Shown here: one piece after another, positions 8,318-16,818 of the stretch | Layout: each line of letters begins with the position of its first letter | Position numbering within the stretch: the first letter of the stretch is position 1 | NCBI GenBank assembly: GCA_030430495.1 | Contig: JAUIKM010000043.1 | Coordinates: 1 to 48,247, forward strand | DNA from: a bacterium | Lineage (GTDB): Bacteria > Bacteroidota > Ignavibacteria > Kapaibacteriales > UBA7675 | Direction of reading: 5' to 3' | DNA: 48,247 nucleotides | Notes under the pieces: generated by a model | The model's input: only the letters and a program-made list of their open reading frames with translations | What the model was told of the DNA's origin: nothing | The model's database searches: none | Translations under genes and position numbers: made by a program

Positions 8318-9532
8318 TTAAGCGCTCAGGTGCTGCGAGGCGCGCGAGGCTATCTCTTCGCCAATCGCACAAGCCGCCGTGGCGGCGGGCGAAGGGGCGT
8401 TCACTACGTGAATCTGACCGGCCTGCTCCAGAATCAGAAAATCGTTAAACAAACGACCGTGTTTATCCACCGCCTGGGCGCGGATACCGGCTGTGCGCGG
8501 CGTCAGATCCGCGGCAGCGATATCCGGCACAAGCCGTCGCACCGAATCAACAAAGCGCGCTTTATCGTGCGAGCGGCGCAGTTCATCCAGGCCGCTGCGC
8601 CAGTGTCGTTTGAACAATCGCCAGGAACCGCCGAACAGAAACGTCGACGCCGCATCGCGCATATTTAACACATTTGCGTCGTAACTCTCGCGCCCGAACG
8701 ACAACACCGCATTCGGCCCGCACTCGGCTCCGCCGCCGGCCAGCCGATGCAGGTGCACACCCAGAAAAGGCAGCGCCGGATCCGGTGCGGGATATATCAA
8801 TCCGTTAACAAGCTGCGCGGCGCGCGAGTTTAATCGAAAGTACTCGCCGCGGAAGGGCAGAATGCGCACCGCCGGATTCAGTCCGGCGAGCACCGCCAGG
8901 CGGTCCGCCTGAAGCCCGCCGCAGAAAATGATCAGATCACTTGTCAACTCACGGCCGGACCCGCAGCGTATCCGCTGCGCGGCGGCGGACTGTTCAACTC
9001 CTACAACCGTTTCATTCCAGATGGCCGCATGGCCGCCGCGCAGCAGCTTCTCACTGATGCGCCGCGCCACCGCGCCGAAATCTACGACCGCGGCATCGGG
9101 GACGTGCAGCGCGGCGCGGCCGGCGCAGTGCGGTTCAAGTTCGCGCAGGTGCTCTCCACCTATCATTGCACAACTAACAAGATGGCTGTTGTTGTCATGC
9201 AGGCGCCGCAGCCGCGCAGTTTCGTCATCACCAAAAGCGACGATGACTTTGCCGCAGGTTTCGAGTGGAATGTTTTCGCGCAGGCAGAATTCGCGCAGCA
9301 GCACATTGCCGCGCAGACAAAAACGGGATTTAAGGGAATCGGACTGGTAGTAGATGCCGGAGTGAACAACGCCGGAGTTGCGACCGCTCTGATGCAGGGC
9401 CGGGCCGCTCTCTTTGTCGAGAATGGTAAGATCCAGATCGGGGAATCGCCGCGTCAGGTTCCAGGCCGTCGCCAGGCCTACGATGCCCGCGCCGACGATC
9501 AGAACTCGTTTGCGTGACGAATGAGCTTTCAC
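8318..9532 (-). CDS. lhgO: L-2-hydroxyglutarate oxidase (LhgO family)
   Basis: This 404-residue FAD-dependent oxidoreductase has the Rossmann motif VLIVGAGIVGLATAWNLTRR near the N-terminus. It also has the family signature SGRNSGVVHSGIYY, which follows the FAD-contacting LDKESGPALHQ. It oxidises L-2-hydroxyglutarate to 2-oxoglutarate, passing electrons to oxygen or quinones, at the inner face of the membrane. The C-terminal APSPAATAACAIGEEIA is also typical. Length matches the family (about 400). The start is a GTG at 9532; the next in-frame options would cut into the FAD motif. It lies 56 nt downstream of a small conserved gene on the same strand and may be cotranscribed with it. Its TAA stop is part of a GCTTAAACA motif seen at other gene ends here. 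Confidence 0.9.
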   Translation of the reverse strand: MKAHSSRKRVLIVGAGIVGLATAWNLTRRFPDLDLTILDKESGPALHQSGRNSGVVHSGIYYQSDSLKSRFCLRGNVLLREFCLRENIPLETCGKVIVAFGDDETARLRRLHDNNSHLVSCAMIGGEHLRELEPHCAGRAALHVPDAAVVDFGAVARRISEKLLRGGHAAIWNETVVGVEQSAAAQRIRCGSGRELTSDLIIFCGGLQADRLAVLAGLNPAVRILPFRGEYFRLNSRAAQLVNGLIYPAPDPALPFLGVHLHRLAGGGAECGPNAVLSFGRESYDANVLNMRDAASTFLFGGSWRLFKRHWRSGLDELRRSHDKARFVDSVRRLVPDIAAADLTPRTAGIRAQAVDKHGRLFNDFLILEQAGQIHVVNAPSPAATAACAIGEEIASRASQHLSA

Positions 9533-9588
9533 TGAGGAGTAGTGCGCGGAAACAGTCGCCGCGCGGTCGCCGGATGTTGGTGCGGCGC

Positions 9589-9954
9589 TCAGGCCGCCAT
9601 CGGGGCGTTGTGGTCTGTTTCCTGCTCCTGCGCCGTTTCGTCGGAGTCGCGGCGCTCGCGGCGGACGGCATCACGCTCGCGCTGGACGCGGTGCATTTTT
9701 TCCTTGGCGCGTTCTTCCTCGATGTAGTCGCGCACGGCCGGCTGGATGAAGACATCGTCCAGGGGCAGAGTGGCGAGGCTCTTGGCGAGAACCGCCACTT
9801 TGACTTCCACGGGCAGGCGTTTGTTGATGACGATCAATCGATCTTCATTGAGAATGCAATAGCCGCCGGTGAATTTACCGGTTTCAAAACGGACGTTCAG
9901 ATCGAGCTGGCGGGCCAGTTCGCGCAGGCCTTCAAGCAATGCTTCTGCTTTCAT
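9589..9954 (-). CDS. Small conserved hypothetical protein
   Basis: This 121-residue cytoplasmic protein has a compact N-terminal 80 residues (MKAEALLEGLRELARQLDLN, then GGYCILNEDRLIVINKRLPV and IQPAVRDYIEEERA). A highly charged, coiled-coil or disordered tail rich in R, E and D follows. I chose the ATG at 9954. The frame stays open upstream to 10311, but that part is proline/arginine-rich low complexity and crosses a probable terminator. I do not recognise a named family. The alternation of helix and strand suggests a small alpha/beta fold. It precedes lhgO on the same strand. Confidence 0.65.
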   Translation of the reverse strand: MKAEALLEGLRELARQLDLNVRFETGKFTGGYCILNEDRLIVINKRLPVEVKVAVLAKSLATLPLDDVFIQPAVRDYIEEERAKEKMHRVQRERDAVRRERRDSDETAQEQETDHNAPMAA

Positions 9955-10085
9955 ACACCAGAACCGATGCAGGTTGTGAGAGAAAATTTCGACTGTTCCG
10001 ATTGTGGCGGAGCAAACGTGTCCAGTGCCGCGGCGCTCTTCCCGCACCGGCGCTGAACGCCCCTCCATGCTGCAAGCGCGAAGAT

Positions 10086-10126
10086 AAAAAAAAGCCGGCA
10101 CTTTTCCAGCGCGGGGAGCTTCCGGC
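10086..10126 (-). terminator. Terminator-like hairpin on the minus strand
   Basis: Read on the minus strand, GCCGG pairs with CCGGC around an interrupted inner stem (TCC/GGA), and eight T residues follow (the A-run at 10086-10093). It lies 130 nt upstream of the start of the small gene at 9954. It would therefore end a transcript coming from the right, for which no gene is seen. Confidence 0.45.
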
Positions 10127-10382
10127 AGAGGCGGAATCCGCCCCCCCGAGGCCGCGCCGTACACGAAGAGCGCGCGCGGACCGTCGAAGCAATCATTCTC
10201 AGCAGCGCCGTCGCCGGCTTGCAATCTTACCCCTGGCGATATCCAACTTTGGCGGCGCTCACCTGTACTACGCGTCGGTGGGTCGGCTCCTGGCCCGCAC
10301 CCGGACTGCAAGCCGACTTGATGTTGAAAACTTTTGCACTTCCTGGTCCGCCGTAGTATTTTTTTACGTTCCCGGCGACAGC

Positions 10383-10427
10383 GGTGCAGGTGGATAATCA
10401 GCCACCCTGCCGCCGCACCTTTCAGGG
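10383..10427 (+). other. Complex inverted repeat, possible structured RNA
   Basis: GGTGC (10383-10387) can pair with GCACC (10415-10419), and inside it AGGTGG (10388-10393) can pair with CCACCCT (10402-10408) with one bulge. A competing pairing is possible between CCCTG (10405-10409) and CAGGG (10423-10427). It lies about 310 nt before the lipoprotein start. It matches no riboswitch class that I know, and the RNA character is inferred only from base pairing. Confidence 0.3.
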
Positions 10428-10574
10428 GGACGGCCGGAAAACGGGCCCCGTATCGGCACTCTGCGACCGAAAGGGCGACCAGTTCCTCCGTTCCCGATTC
10501 ATTGACATACCCGGCTTACTGACATTCGACAATCGAAGAGATTGGACGTTCGGAAATTCCACGAAAAAATTCGG

Positions 10575-10582
10575 TAAATTTG
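10575..10582 (+). promoter_or_regulatory. Possible -7 box of the FN3 lipoprotein gene
   Basis: TAAATTTG fits the TAnnTTTG box of Bacteroidota promoters. No TTG stands at the usual 19-21 nt upstream (TTC at 10549 is the nearest, at 23 nt), so the match is weak. Confidence 0.3.
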
Positions 10583-10739
10583 CGTGTTTCACTGCAATCC
10601 TGCCCCGGAGTGGTGCGCGGGTTGCCTGTGCGGCCGTCTCAACAATTCCGTTGTTCGGATCGAAAATTTACAAAGCAATAAACACGGTTTTTTATTCCGC
10701 TTGAACACTTCTTGTTCATCCTTTTGGAGAGTTTGATTT

Positions 10740-11677
10740 ATGATGACGAAAAACACTTGGAAAGCCTTTGCGCTTTTGCTTTGCTTCAGCTTTACGCTCA
10801 TCGCCTGCGACGACGATGATCCCGTGACGCCGGACCCGACCACGCCGCCGGCCGCCCCGACGAATGTTGAGGCGACCTCGCTCAGCGCCACCGGTATTGC
10901 CATCCGCTGGACGGCCAGCGTCGATGAGAGCAACGCCGACTTTGCCGGCTATACGATCACGATTGCCGATGGAACCGGCGCCCAGGTGGGCGACGAGCAG
11001 GAAGTTGCCGCGCGGGCATCAACCAACTCAACGTCGACGGTCTGACCGCCGGTACGGTCTACACCTTCTCCATCGTCGCACGCACGGATGACGACACGGA
11101 AAGCACGACGCCGGCCACGGTCAGCTGGTCTCCGGCGGAGCGCTATACCATGACGCTCGGCGGCTCGATCGACCTGCACGAGTTCGCTTCCTCGCTGGCC
11201 AGCGGTCTGCAGGTGTACAGCGAAGCCGACGGCGAACCGGCTACCTTCCGCGTGGCCAGCCCGGGCAACGTCAACATCGACATCGTCTTCGACTACCGCA
11301 ATACCGATCAGAAACTGCTGATCGGATCGCCGAACGCATCCAGCTTCGTGGAAAACGGCATCTACACCTCGCCGCAAAACCAGAACGCCGCCAAAACCAC
11401 GATGATCGGCAAAGTCTGGGACGACGTGACCGGTTTTGACGAAGTCTTCGACTCCGAGGCGCTGGACGCAACGGCGATGACGGACTCGATGATTGACTTC
11501 ACGAACAAAAGCGGCAACTTCGTTTTTGCCTGCAAAACGTCCGACAACCACTATGCCAAAATCATGGTGCACGAATCCAACGGCGAATACCTGCAGGGTT
11601 CCGAGCCCAACCGCAATATCACGGTGACCGTCTCCTACCAGCCGGTGGCCAACGTCGCCTTCGCCAAAGGCAGCTGA
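10740..11677 (+). pseudogene. FN3-domain lipoprotein interrupted by a frameshift
   Basis: The frame from the ATG at 10740 gives a lipoprotein signal (lipobox LIAC, cysteine 23), an Asp-rich linker and the first half of a fibronectin type III domain. It then ends at a TGA (11043-11045). The second half of the FN3 domain, with VDGLTAGTVYTFSIVARTDD, continues in another frame from about 11014 to the stop at 11677. It adds about 190 residues of a beta-rich domain that includes SPGNVNIDIVFDYRN. Loss of a single base near 11010-11017, where GCGCGGGC would be GCGCGCGGC, joins them perfectly into a protein of about 312 residues. Both halves keep good coding character, so the break is recent or a sequencing error. 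There is no slippery sequence. Function unknown, outer-membrane lipoprotein. Confidence 0.75.
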
Positions 11678-11802
11678 TCCGGAGCAGATCCAGAATGTCG
11701 GGCGCCGTCTGAACGGCGGCGTCCATCTGGTACCGACCGGCGGCGCTCAAAGCCGCACGATCTTTTCCCCAACATCTATCATTGAATCCGGAGAATTTTC
11801 CG

Positions 11803-12357
11803 ATGAAAAAACTGACCATTCTGCTGGCGCTGAACTGCGTCTTTGCAATGACGGTCATGTGCTCGAGCGACTCCAAAGAGGCGGATCCCGCCGACGCCCA
11901 TCAGAACACTGAGATGAGCAACATGGACGCCGCCACGAGCGAGGCAACCAACGACGAACCGGCCGTAACCCAGGACGACCCCGTCGCTTCCGGCGAAGTA
12001 ACCGCCGACGAACCGATGGCCGCCAACACACCCGCTCCGACGCCCGACCTGCCGCCGAACGGCTCCGGCAAACCCGTCGTCGGTAAAGTTGTCGACGTTA
12101 TCGCTCTCGCCCTGGGCGGCGACGGCATGGTCGACAAAGCCGGCGCTGAAGCCGCCGTGGCCAAGGGCCATCCCCTGGCGCTGCTCGTCGACGCCGGCGG
12201 CAAAAAAATGGTCTTCTACGTTGTGCACAGCAACGGTCAGATGGCCACGGACGAACTTGTCAATCGCGCCAACTACGACGTAGCCGTCATCGGCAAACGC
12301 GTCAACAACGGCGGCGTCAGCGCCATCGTGGCCGACAAGATCGAATCCATGCGTTGA
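11803..12357 (+). CDS. Lipoprotein with acidic linker and small C-terminal domain
   Basis: This 184-residue protein has a signal peptide ending in TVMC (lipidated cysteine 20). A linker of about 70 residues follows, rich in D, E, A, T and P and likely disordered, then a C-terminal domain of about 90 residues (GKPVVGKVVDVIALALGGDG ... DVAVIGKRVNNGGVSAIVAD). The short beta strands with a final VIGKRV segment suggest an OB-like or similar small beta fold, but I do not recognise the family. The ATG at 11803 follows a GGAG. An in-frame TTG at 11782 is less likely because it weakens the signal. It lies 125 nt after the broken FN3 lipoprotein gene and ends at a clear terminator. Confidence 0.75.
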   Translation: MKKLTILLALNCVFAMTVMCSSDSKEADPADAHQNTEMSNMDAATSEATNDEPAVTQDDPVASGEVTADEPMAANTPAPTPDLPPNGSGKPVVGKVVDVIALALGGDGMVDKAGAEAAVAKGHPLALLVDAGGKKMVFYVVHSNGQMATDELVNRANYDVAVIGKRVNNGGVSAIVADKIESMR

Positions 12358-12398
12358 TGCACGCGCCCCGCGCGCAGGCTCAACATCGACATCCCAAA

Positions 12399-12432
12399 AA
12401 CGTCGCACCCACTCCGGATGCGGCGTTTTTTT
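12399..12432 (+). terminator. Intrinsic terminator of the lipoprotein gene
   Basis: AACGTCGCA (12399-12407) pairs with TGCGGCGTT (12419-12427) with one G-T wobble, followed by a run of seven T. It is 41 nt after the stop. Confidence 0.8.
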
Positions 12433-12535
12433 GTATTATTGCCGACGCGAGGCTTCCGGCTGCGCGACAAACATAAAAAGGCTGTTGAGGCTGCTTCAGG
12501 GCAGTTCCGGCAGTGCTGGTAAAACGGGGTAAACA

Positions 12536-13849
12536 ATGTTCCGGACGGGAATCAGAATGCGGCTGAAAGGCTTAAACAAATCAATGGCGCCTGCGCCCTG
12601 GTCGGGCTGGCTTGTCGTGATTTTTTTGCTTGTCGCCGCGCCCAAAATGTCGTACGCCGACTGCGGATGTGCGGACCACCGTCCGCTGCTGCTGGCGTCA
12701 ATCGACGAGGGCGACATTCCCAAAGCCAGTGCAAGCTGGGGACCAAAAGAAGCACTTGAGTTTATGGGCGACGCCTGGGGTTACGGCTACGGCGACCTGC
12801 TGCACGACCTCTCGCACTGGAGCCAAAGCCCCTATGTTAACATCGACTCCATCGGCCATTCGGTGGAAGGGCGCGCCATCTGGGTGATGCGCATCACCTC
12901 CGACCAGCCGGAAACGGAGCCGCGCCGCACGATAACAATTCACGCGCGTACGCACCCGGGTGAAGTTCAGTCCTGGCACGTGACGCACGAAATGATTAAA
13001 CTCATTCTGTCCGAAACGCCCTTTGGACGCCACCTGCGCAATGCCGTCGTCTGGCACATCGTGCCGATGTTAAATCCCGACGGCGTGGAAAACGATATAC
13101 CGCGGCACAATGCCAACGATGTGGACCTGGAACGCGAGTGGGACAAAAGCGATCCGCAGCCCGAAGCCGCGGCACTTAAACAGTATTTCACCGACCTGAT
13201 GGCCTCCGACGCGCCGATCCGCCTGGCGCTTAACATGCACTCGGCCTACGCCTGCAAGCGCTACTTTGTCTACCACGACGAAGCCGGCACCTCACCTCAG
13301 TTTGCGGCCGACCAGCGCGATTTTATCAACGCCGTACGCACGCACGACCCCGAAGGCATCGAGGCCTGGGACTATCTGGTCAGCTGGAAAGACAACACGC
13401 CGACGCATTTTCCCGAAAGCTGGTTCTGGTTAAACTTCAACGAAAATGTGATGGCGCTGACGTACGAAGACATGAACTGCGCCACCGCCGGCAATTACGA
13501 CCGCACGGCCGAGGCGCTGCTGCGCGGCATCCGCGACTACCTGAAGCTGCCGGCCGTCACCGACGTCGACGTGGAAACGGCGGCGGAACCGCAGCTGCGC
13601 GTCTTCCCCAACCCGGTGATTGCGCAGGCGTCGATCCGTTTCACGACGGCGCAGGCGGGCATGACAACGCTCAATCTTTACAACAACAGCGGCATTCAGG
13701 TGCGCCAGTTAAACAGTCAATATCTCGCTGCCGGCAATCACACCATCCGCGCCGACTTCGCCGAACTTCCGGCCGGAGCCTATACCTGTGAGTTAAACAG
13801 CCCGGACGGACGCGCCATCGTCCGCGTGATATTAATCGGCGGCAAGTAG
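12536..13849 (+). CDS. Secreted M14 zinc carboxypeptidase with T9SS sorting domain
   Basis: This 437-residue protein has an N-terminal signal anchor (WLVVIFLLVAAPKMSYA), with cleavage likely after about residue 41. The catalytic domain is of the M14 carboxypeptidase family. The zinc ligands are HPGE (His140, Glu143) and His235 in LALNMHSA. The NPDG motif is at 180-183, DLEREW replaces the usual DLNRxW, and the general base is probably Glu311 in ALTYED. It would release C-terminal residues from proteins or peptides outside the cell. The last 85 residues (PQLRVFPNPVIAQASIRFTT, LYNNSGIQVRQL, PAGAYTCEL) are a type A sorting domain, so export is by the type IX system. It is a lone gene after a terminator and converges on the next, minus-strand gene. 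Confidence 0.9.
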   Translation: MFRTGIRMRLKGLNKSMAPAPWSGWLVVIFLLVAAPKMSYADCGCADHRPLLLASIDEGDIPKASASWGPKEALEFMGDAWGYGYGDLLHDLSHWSQSPYVNIDSIGHSVEGRAIWVMRITSDQPETEPRRTITIHARTHPGEVQSWHVTHEMIKLILSETPFGRHLRNAVVWHIVPMLNPDGVENDIPRHNANDVDLEREWDKSDPQPEAAALKQYFTDLMASDAPIRLALNMHSAYACKRYFVYHDEAGTSPQFAADQRDFINAVRTHDPEGIEAWDYLVSWKDNTPTHFPESWFWLNFNENVMALTYEDMNCATAGNYDRTAEALLRGIRDYLKLPAVTDVDVETAAEPQLRVFPNPVIAQASIRFTTAQAGMTTLNLYNNSGIQVRQLNSQYLAAGNHTIRADFAELPAGAYTCELNSPDGRAIVRVILIGGK

Positions 13850-13876
13850 TTAAACAAAGGACGGTCAAGGGTCGAG

Positions 13877-14437
13877 TTATTCCGCGGCGGGATCAGTATC
13901 CGTCGCCGGCCGTGGACCCCATACAAGCAGCAGTGCCGAACTCAGATACGCAAGCCCCGCCAGCGCGGCCAGCATGCCGCCATAGCCGTTCCAGAATTGC
14001 AGGCGTTGCAGCAGCAGCCTGCGGCACATCGCCACCGTTGGTGTGACGGCTTCATCAAACCAGAGCGGAAACCACAGACGCGTCAGCTCGGCATCGTAGA
14101 TAAACTGCGCAATTTCAACGGGCACGTAGAGGAAAAACAGTACGCCGGCCATGAACAGCCGGCTTTCGCCGCGCCACAAGCGGCGCTTGCGGATAAAGAG
14201 CAGGAGGGCGCTCAGGGCGGTCACCACGTAAGCAGACAGCACCAACGTGCCGCTCAGCGCTACCAGCCGGAAACTCTGCAGTTCCGCCGCGGCCTCAAAG
14301 TTGCCGTGAAAATTCAGCGTGCCGGGAGTAAACAGGTCGTAGAACATCTGCGCGCGCAGCAACGAGCCGCCCAGCCAGACGGCCGCGCCGCAGACGAGAA
14401 GTACAAGCAGAATTCGATCAAAGGTGCCGGATATCAT
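13877..14437 (-). CDS. Four-helix membrane protein
   Basis: This 186-residue protein has about four transmembrane helices (ILLVLLVCGAAVWLGGSLL, a second at VALSGTLVLSAYVVTALSAL, a third at LFMAGVLFFLYVPVEIAQFI, the last at GGMLAALAGLAYLSSALLLV). A polar loop lies between helices 3 and 4. The family is not recognised. I chose the ATG at 14437; the frame stays open upstream, but that part is basic and overlaps the spacer. It is the third gene of a minus-strand set (GH113-like lipoprotein, nadC, this), 69 nt after nadC, and probably cotranscribed with it. Confidence 0.7.
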   Translation of the reverse strand: MISGTFDRILLVLLVCGAAVWLGGSLLRAQMFYDLFTPGTLNFHGNFEAAAELQSFRLVALSGTLVLSAYVVTALSALLLFIRKRRLWRGESRLFMAGVLFFLYVPVEIAQFIYDAELTRLWFPLWFDEAVTPTVAMCRRLLLQRLQFWNGYGGMLAALAGLAYLSSALLLVWGPRPATDTDPAAE

Positions 14438-14506
14438 GAGCGCCAAATTAGCACTATTGCGACACAGAAACAGCAGGCGGCGGAAATTGCGGGCGCGGCG
14501 CGGCAA

Positions 14507-15355
14507 TCAACCGATGTTCATCGAGATGTCGAGCGCGGTGGCCGAGTGCGTCAATGCGCCGACGGACAGATACTTGACGCCCGTTTCCGCGTACATGCGC
14601 GCCGTCTGCAGGTTGATGCCTCCGGAGGCTTCCGTCTCGAGTTTGTCGCCGACGAGTTCGACGGCTTCGCGCATCAGATCGGGCGTAAAGTTGTCGAACA
14701 TGATGCGGTGGACGCCTTCGCACTCCAGGACGGTGCGCACCTGATCCATGTCCGCCGCTTCGACTTCAATCTTGATGTCGCGGTCGCCGATGGCGTCAAG
14801 ACAGCGCTCCACGGCGATTTTGATGCCGCCGGCCGCGGCGATGTGATTGTCCTTGATCAGCACCATGTCGTGCAGTCCAAAGCGGTGATTTTTCGCGCCG
14901 CCGGTGCGCACGGCGTATTTGTCCAGAATGCGCCAGCCGGGGATTGTCTTGCGCGTGTCCAGGATCGTCGCGCCCGTGCCTTCAATCGCCTCAACGTATG
15001 AGCGCGTCAGCGTGGCCACGCCGCTCATGCGCTGCATGAAGTTGAGCGCCACGCGTTCGCCCTTGAGGATATCGATGGCCGGCCCTTTGACTTTGGCGGC
15101 CACCGTGCCGGCCTCAATGCGCGCGCCTTCCTTCACCGATGTGTTGAAATCGATCGAGCTGTTGATGGACGCAAACACCAGACGCGCTATCGGCAGGCCA
15201 CAGACGATGCCGTCCTGTTTGTAGAGAATCGTCGCTTTGGCGGGATCTTCGGAATCGATCGTGCTTTCGGACGTGATATCGCCGGTCTGAATGTCTTCTA
15301 TCAGGGCAATCTCGATCAGGCGGGCTACCGATGCGTCGTTCAAGGAATTCATCAT
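14507..15355 (-). CDS. nadC: Nicotinate-nucleotide pyrophosphorylase (quinolinate PRTase)
   Basis: This 282-residue cytoplasmic enzyme converts quinolinate and PRPP to nicotinate mononucleotide, CO2 and pyrophosphate in de novo NAD synthesis. All family motifs are present: EDIQTGDITSE near the N-terminus, LNFMQRMSGVAT, the catalytic DTRKTIPGWR, GGAKNHRFGLHDMVLIKDNH, and EASGGINL near the end. Length and order match NadC. The start could be either of two adjacent ATG codons (15355 or 15352). No nadA or nadB is in the window. It lies 87 nt after the GH113-like gene. Confidence 0.97.
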   Translation of the reverse strand: MMNSLNDASVARLIEIALIEDIQTGDITSESTIDSEDPAKATILYKQDGIVCGLPIARLVFASINSSIDFNTSVKEGARIEAGTVAAKVKGPAIDILKGERVALNFMQRMSGVATLTRSYVEAIEGTGATILDTRKTIPGWRILDKYAVRTGGAKNHRFGLHDMVLIKDNHIAAAGGIKIAVERCLDAIGDRDIKIEVEAADMDQVRTVLECEGVHRIMFDNFTPDLMREAVELVGDKLETEASGGINLQTARMYAETGVKYLSVGALTHSATALDISMNIG

Positions 15356-15442
15356 AGTGCAGTGTTGTTCCCTTCAGCCAAAAATGTGGAAACATGAGCC
15401 GTCAAAGGCGCTGAGTTAAGGACGCCGCCACGTGCGCCGTCG

Positions 15443-16645
15443 TCAATTTTCCATTGGTACAGCCGGCACGCGATGTCCGTTCGCGAACATGCCGTGCAAT
15501 TTGGCAAAACCGCGCTGCAAATCATCAAAAGCCGGTTTGCCCTGCGGCGTGAACGTGTCGTCGCGCGGGCCGCCGGCGCTCTGGTTGGTAAAGACTTTCC
15601 ACCAGAAAATACCGGCAAACCAGGACTGCGGGTAGAGCTCATCCGCCAGAATGCGGTAGGCCTGCGACTGGTGCGACATGCTCACGGGACGCTCCTCGTG
15701 TTCGGGCCACTCCCAGGGTTTGTGGGCCGCCGCCACGACGCTGCGGAAGCCCGCTTCCGTCAGAATGATCTCGCGCCGATGCTGTTCGGCTATGCGCGCG
15801 CAGTTGTCAATGATCGGTCCCCAGCCGTTGCGCAGCGAGGCGTCGTCGGGATCCACGTCGCCGCTCAGGTTCGGGTAGAGATTGATGCCGATAAACTGAA
15901 GTTTGTCCCAGAAACCGATCCGGTCCGCCTCTTCCGTCCCATGTGCGGCATACGTCAGCGGACCCGTGTAAATAATGCGGATGGAATCGATCAGCGCGCG
16001 CCATTCGGCTTCGTAGGGCGTCAGCTGCGGCAGCTCCAGCCCGATGCACAGCATGTCCGCGCCGCCGTCGCGCGCGTAGCGCGCATTGTCCATCATGAAA
16101 CGCGTATACGACGCAAACCAGCCTGCGCGGTCGGACGAATCCGCAAAGCGAATGTCTCCGGTCCACTTTTTGTGCGTCCAGAATTCATTGCACCAGATAT
16201 AGGGTTTGAGCAGCACGCGCACGCCGTGGCTGCGCATGCGTCGGATCGCGCCGACGTAGTCGCGCTCGGCCCAGCGCGACCAGAATACATTGCGGGAATT
16301 CATTGAGGACATCGCGCCGCAGGGCGTCACCGCCGCCCAGGTGGCGCCGCGTTTTTTGAGCGTATCACACAGAACCAGCGCCTGATCCGAGGCGTAGTCG
16401 GGAAAATTATCGGCAATGGTCATGCCCGCCATCGGACGGTACGGCGGCAGACCCGGAATGTCGTCGGGCGGGATGTGTGCGTCGGCGCCCTGCGACGCTT
16501 CGCCCTTGTCGACCACGGCCACGGCGCTGCTTTCGGCGGGGCGCTCGCGGCCGCCTGATCCGTCGCAGGCGGAAAGGACGGCGCTCCACATGCCGGCACA
16601 AGCCAGGAGGCGCAGGAAGAAGCGGACGTGGATGGGCGCTTTCAT
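15443..16645 (-). CDS. Lipoprotein, GH113-like glycoside hydrolase
   Basis: This protein of about 400 residues has a lipoprotein signal (lipobox LSAC, cysteine 27). A disordered linker follows, then a TIM-barrel domain that resembles glycoside hydrolase family 113 (beta-mannanase type, clan GH-A). GMTIADNFPDYASDQAL starts the barrel. VRVLLKPYIWCNEF, LCIGLELPQL (probable acid/base Glu) and IILTEAGFRS (probable nucleophile Glu) mark strands 2, 4 and 7. GIFWWKVFT is the last strand. It would cut mannan-like or related beta-linked glycans at the cell surface; the true substrate is not shown. I chose the ATG at 16645 because it gives a compact lipoprotein signal; an earlier in-frame ATG at 16711 is possible. 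It heads the operon with nadC. Confidence 0.75.
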   Translation of the reverse strand: MKAPIHVRFFLRLLACAGMWSAVLSACDGSGGRERPAESSAVAVVDKGEASQGADAHIPPDDIPGLPPYRPMAGMTIADNFPDYASDQALVLCDTLKKRGATWAAVTPCGAMSSMNSRNVFWSRWAERDYVGAIRRMRSHGVRVLLKPYIWCNEFWTHKKWTGDIRFADSSDRAGWFASYTRFMMDNARYARDGGADMLCIGLELPQLTPYEAEWRALIDSIRIIYTGPLTYAAHGTEEADRIGFWDKLQFIGINLYPNLSGDVDPDDASLRNGWGPIIDNCARIAEQHRREIILTEAGFRSVVAAAHKPWEWPEHEERPVSMSHQSQAYRILADELYPQSWFAGIFWWKVFTNQSAGGPRDDTFTPQGKPAFDDLQRGFAKLHGMFANGHRVPAVPMEN

Positions 16646-16818
16646 AGGCGGCATGACGCAGACGGCGCGCGGCGCGTGTCCAAATCCTGCTGAAAGATGC
16701 GCTTTTATCATTATTTTGGCGGCCCGTCCCGCCCGACGCCGCGGGGCGCAGGTAACCAGGCGCCGCCGGCCGTGCCCGGATCTCCAACCGGCGCTTTCAA
16801 CAATTCGATGCGCAATCC

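Larger units (their letters stand above)
9955..10739. other. 785-nt region without a protein gene
   Basis: No frame here has a credible start, domain or composition. The stretch holds a minus-strand terminator-like hairpin at 10086-10126, a complex inverted repeat at 10383-10427, and a possible promoter box at 10575-10582 leading to the frameshifted lipoprotein gene. The minus-strand terminator has no gene upstream of it that I can see. This raises the possibility of an unrecognised RNA between about 10130 and 10700. Confidence 0.5.

Noticed and set aside
10503-10522. RNase P-like 3' segment (ACATACCCGGCTTA)
   Set aside because: It resembles the conserved 3' region ACAGAACCCGGCTTA, but the 5' conserved segment (GAGGAAAGTCC) and the central ones are absent in the 400 bp upstream.
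10740-11677. Programmed frameshift in the FN3 lipoprotein gene
   Set aside because: No slippery heptamer, stem-loop or rare-codon stop near 11010-11017; a base loss explains it more simply.
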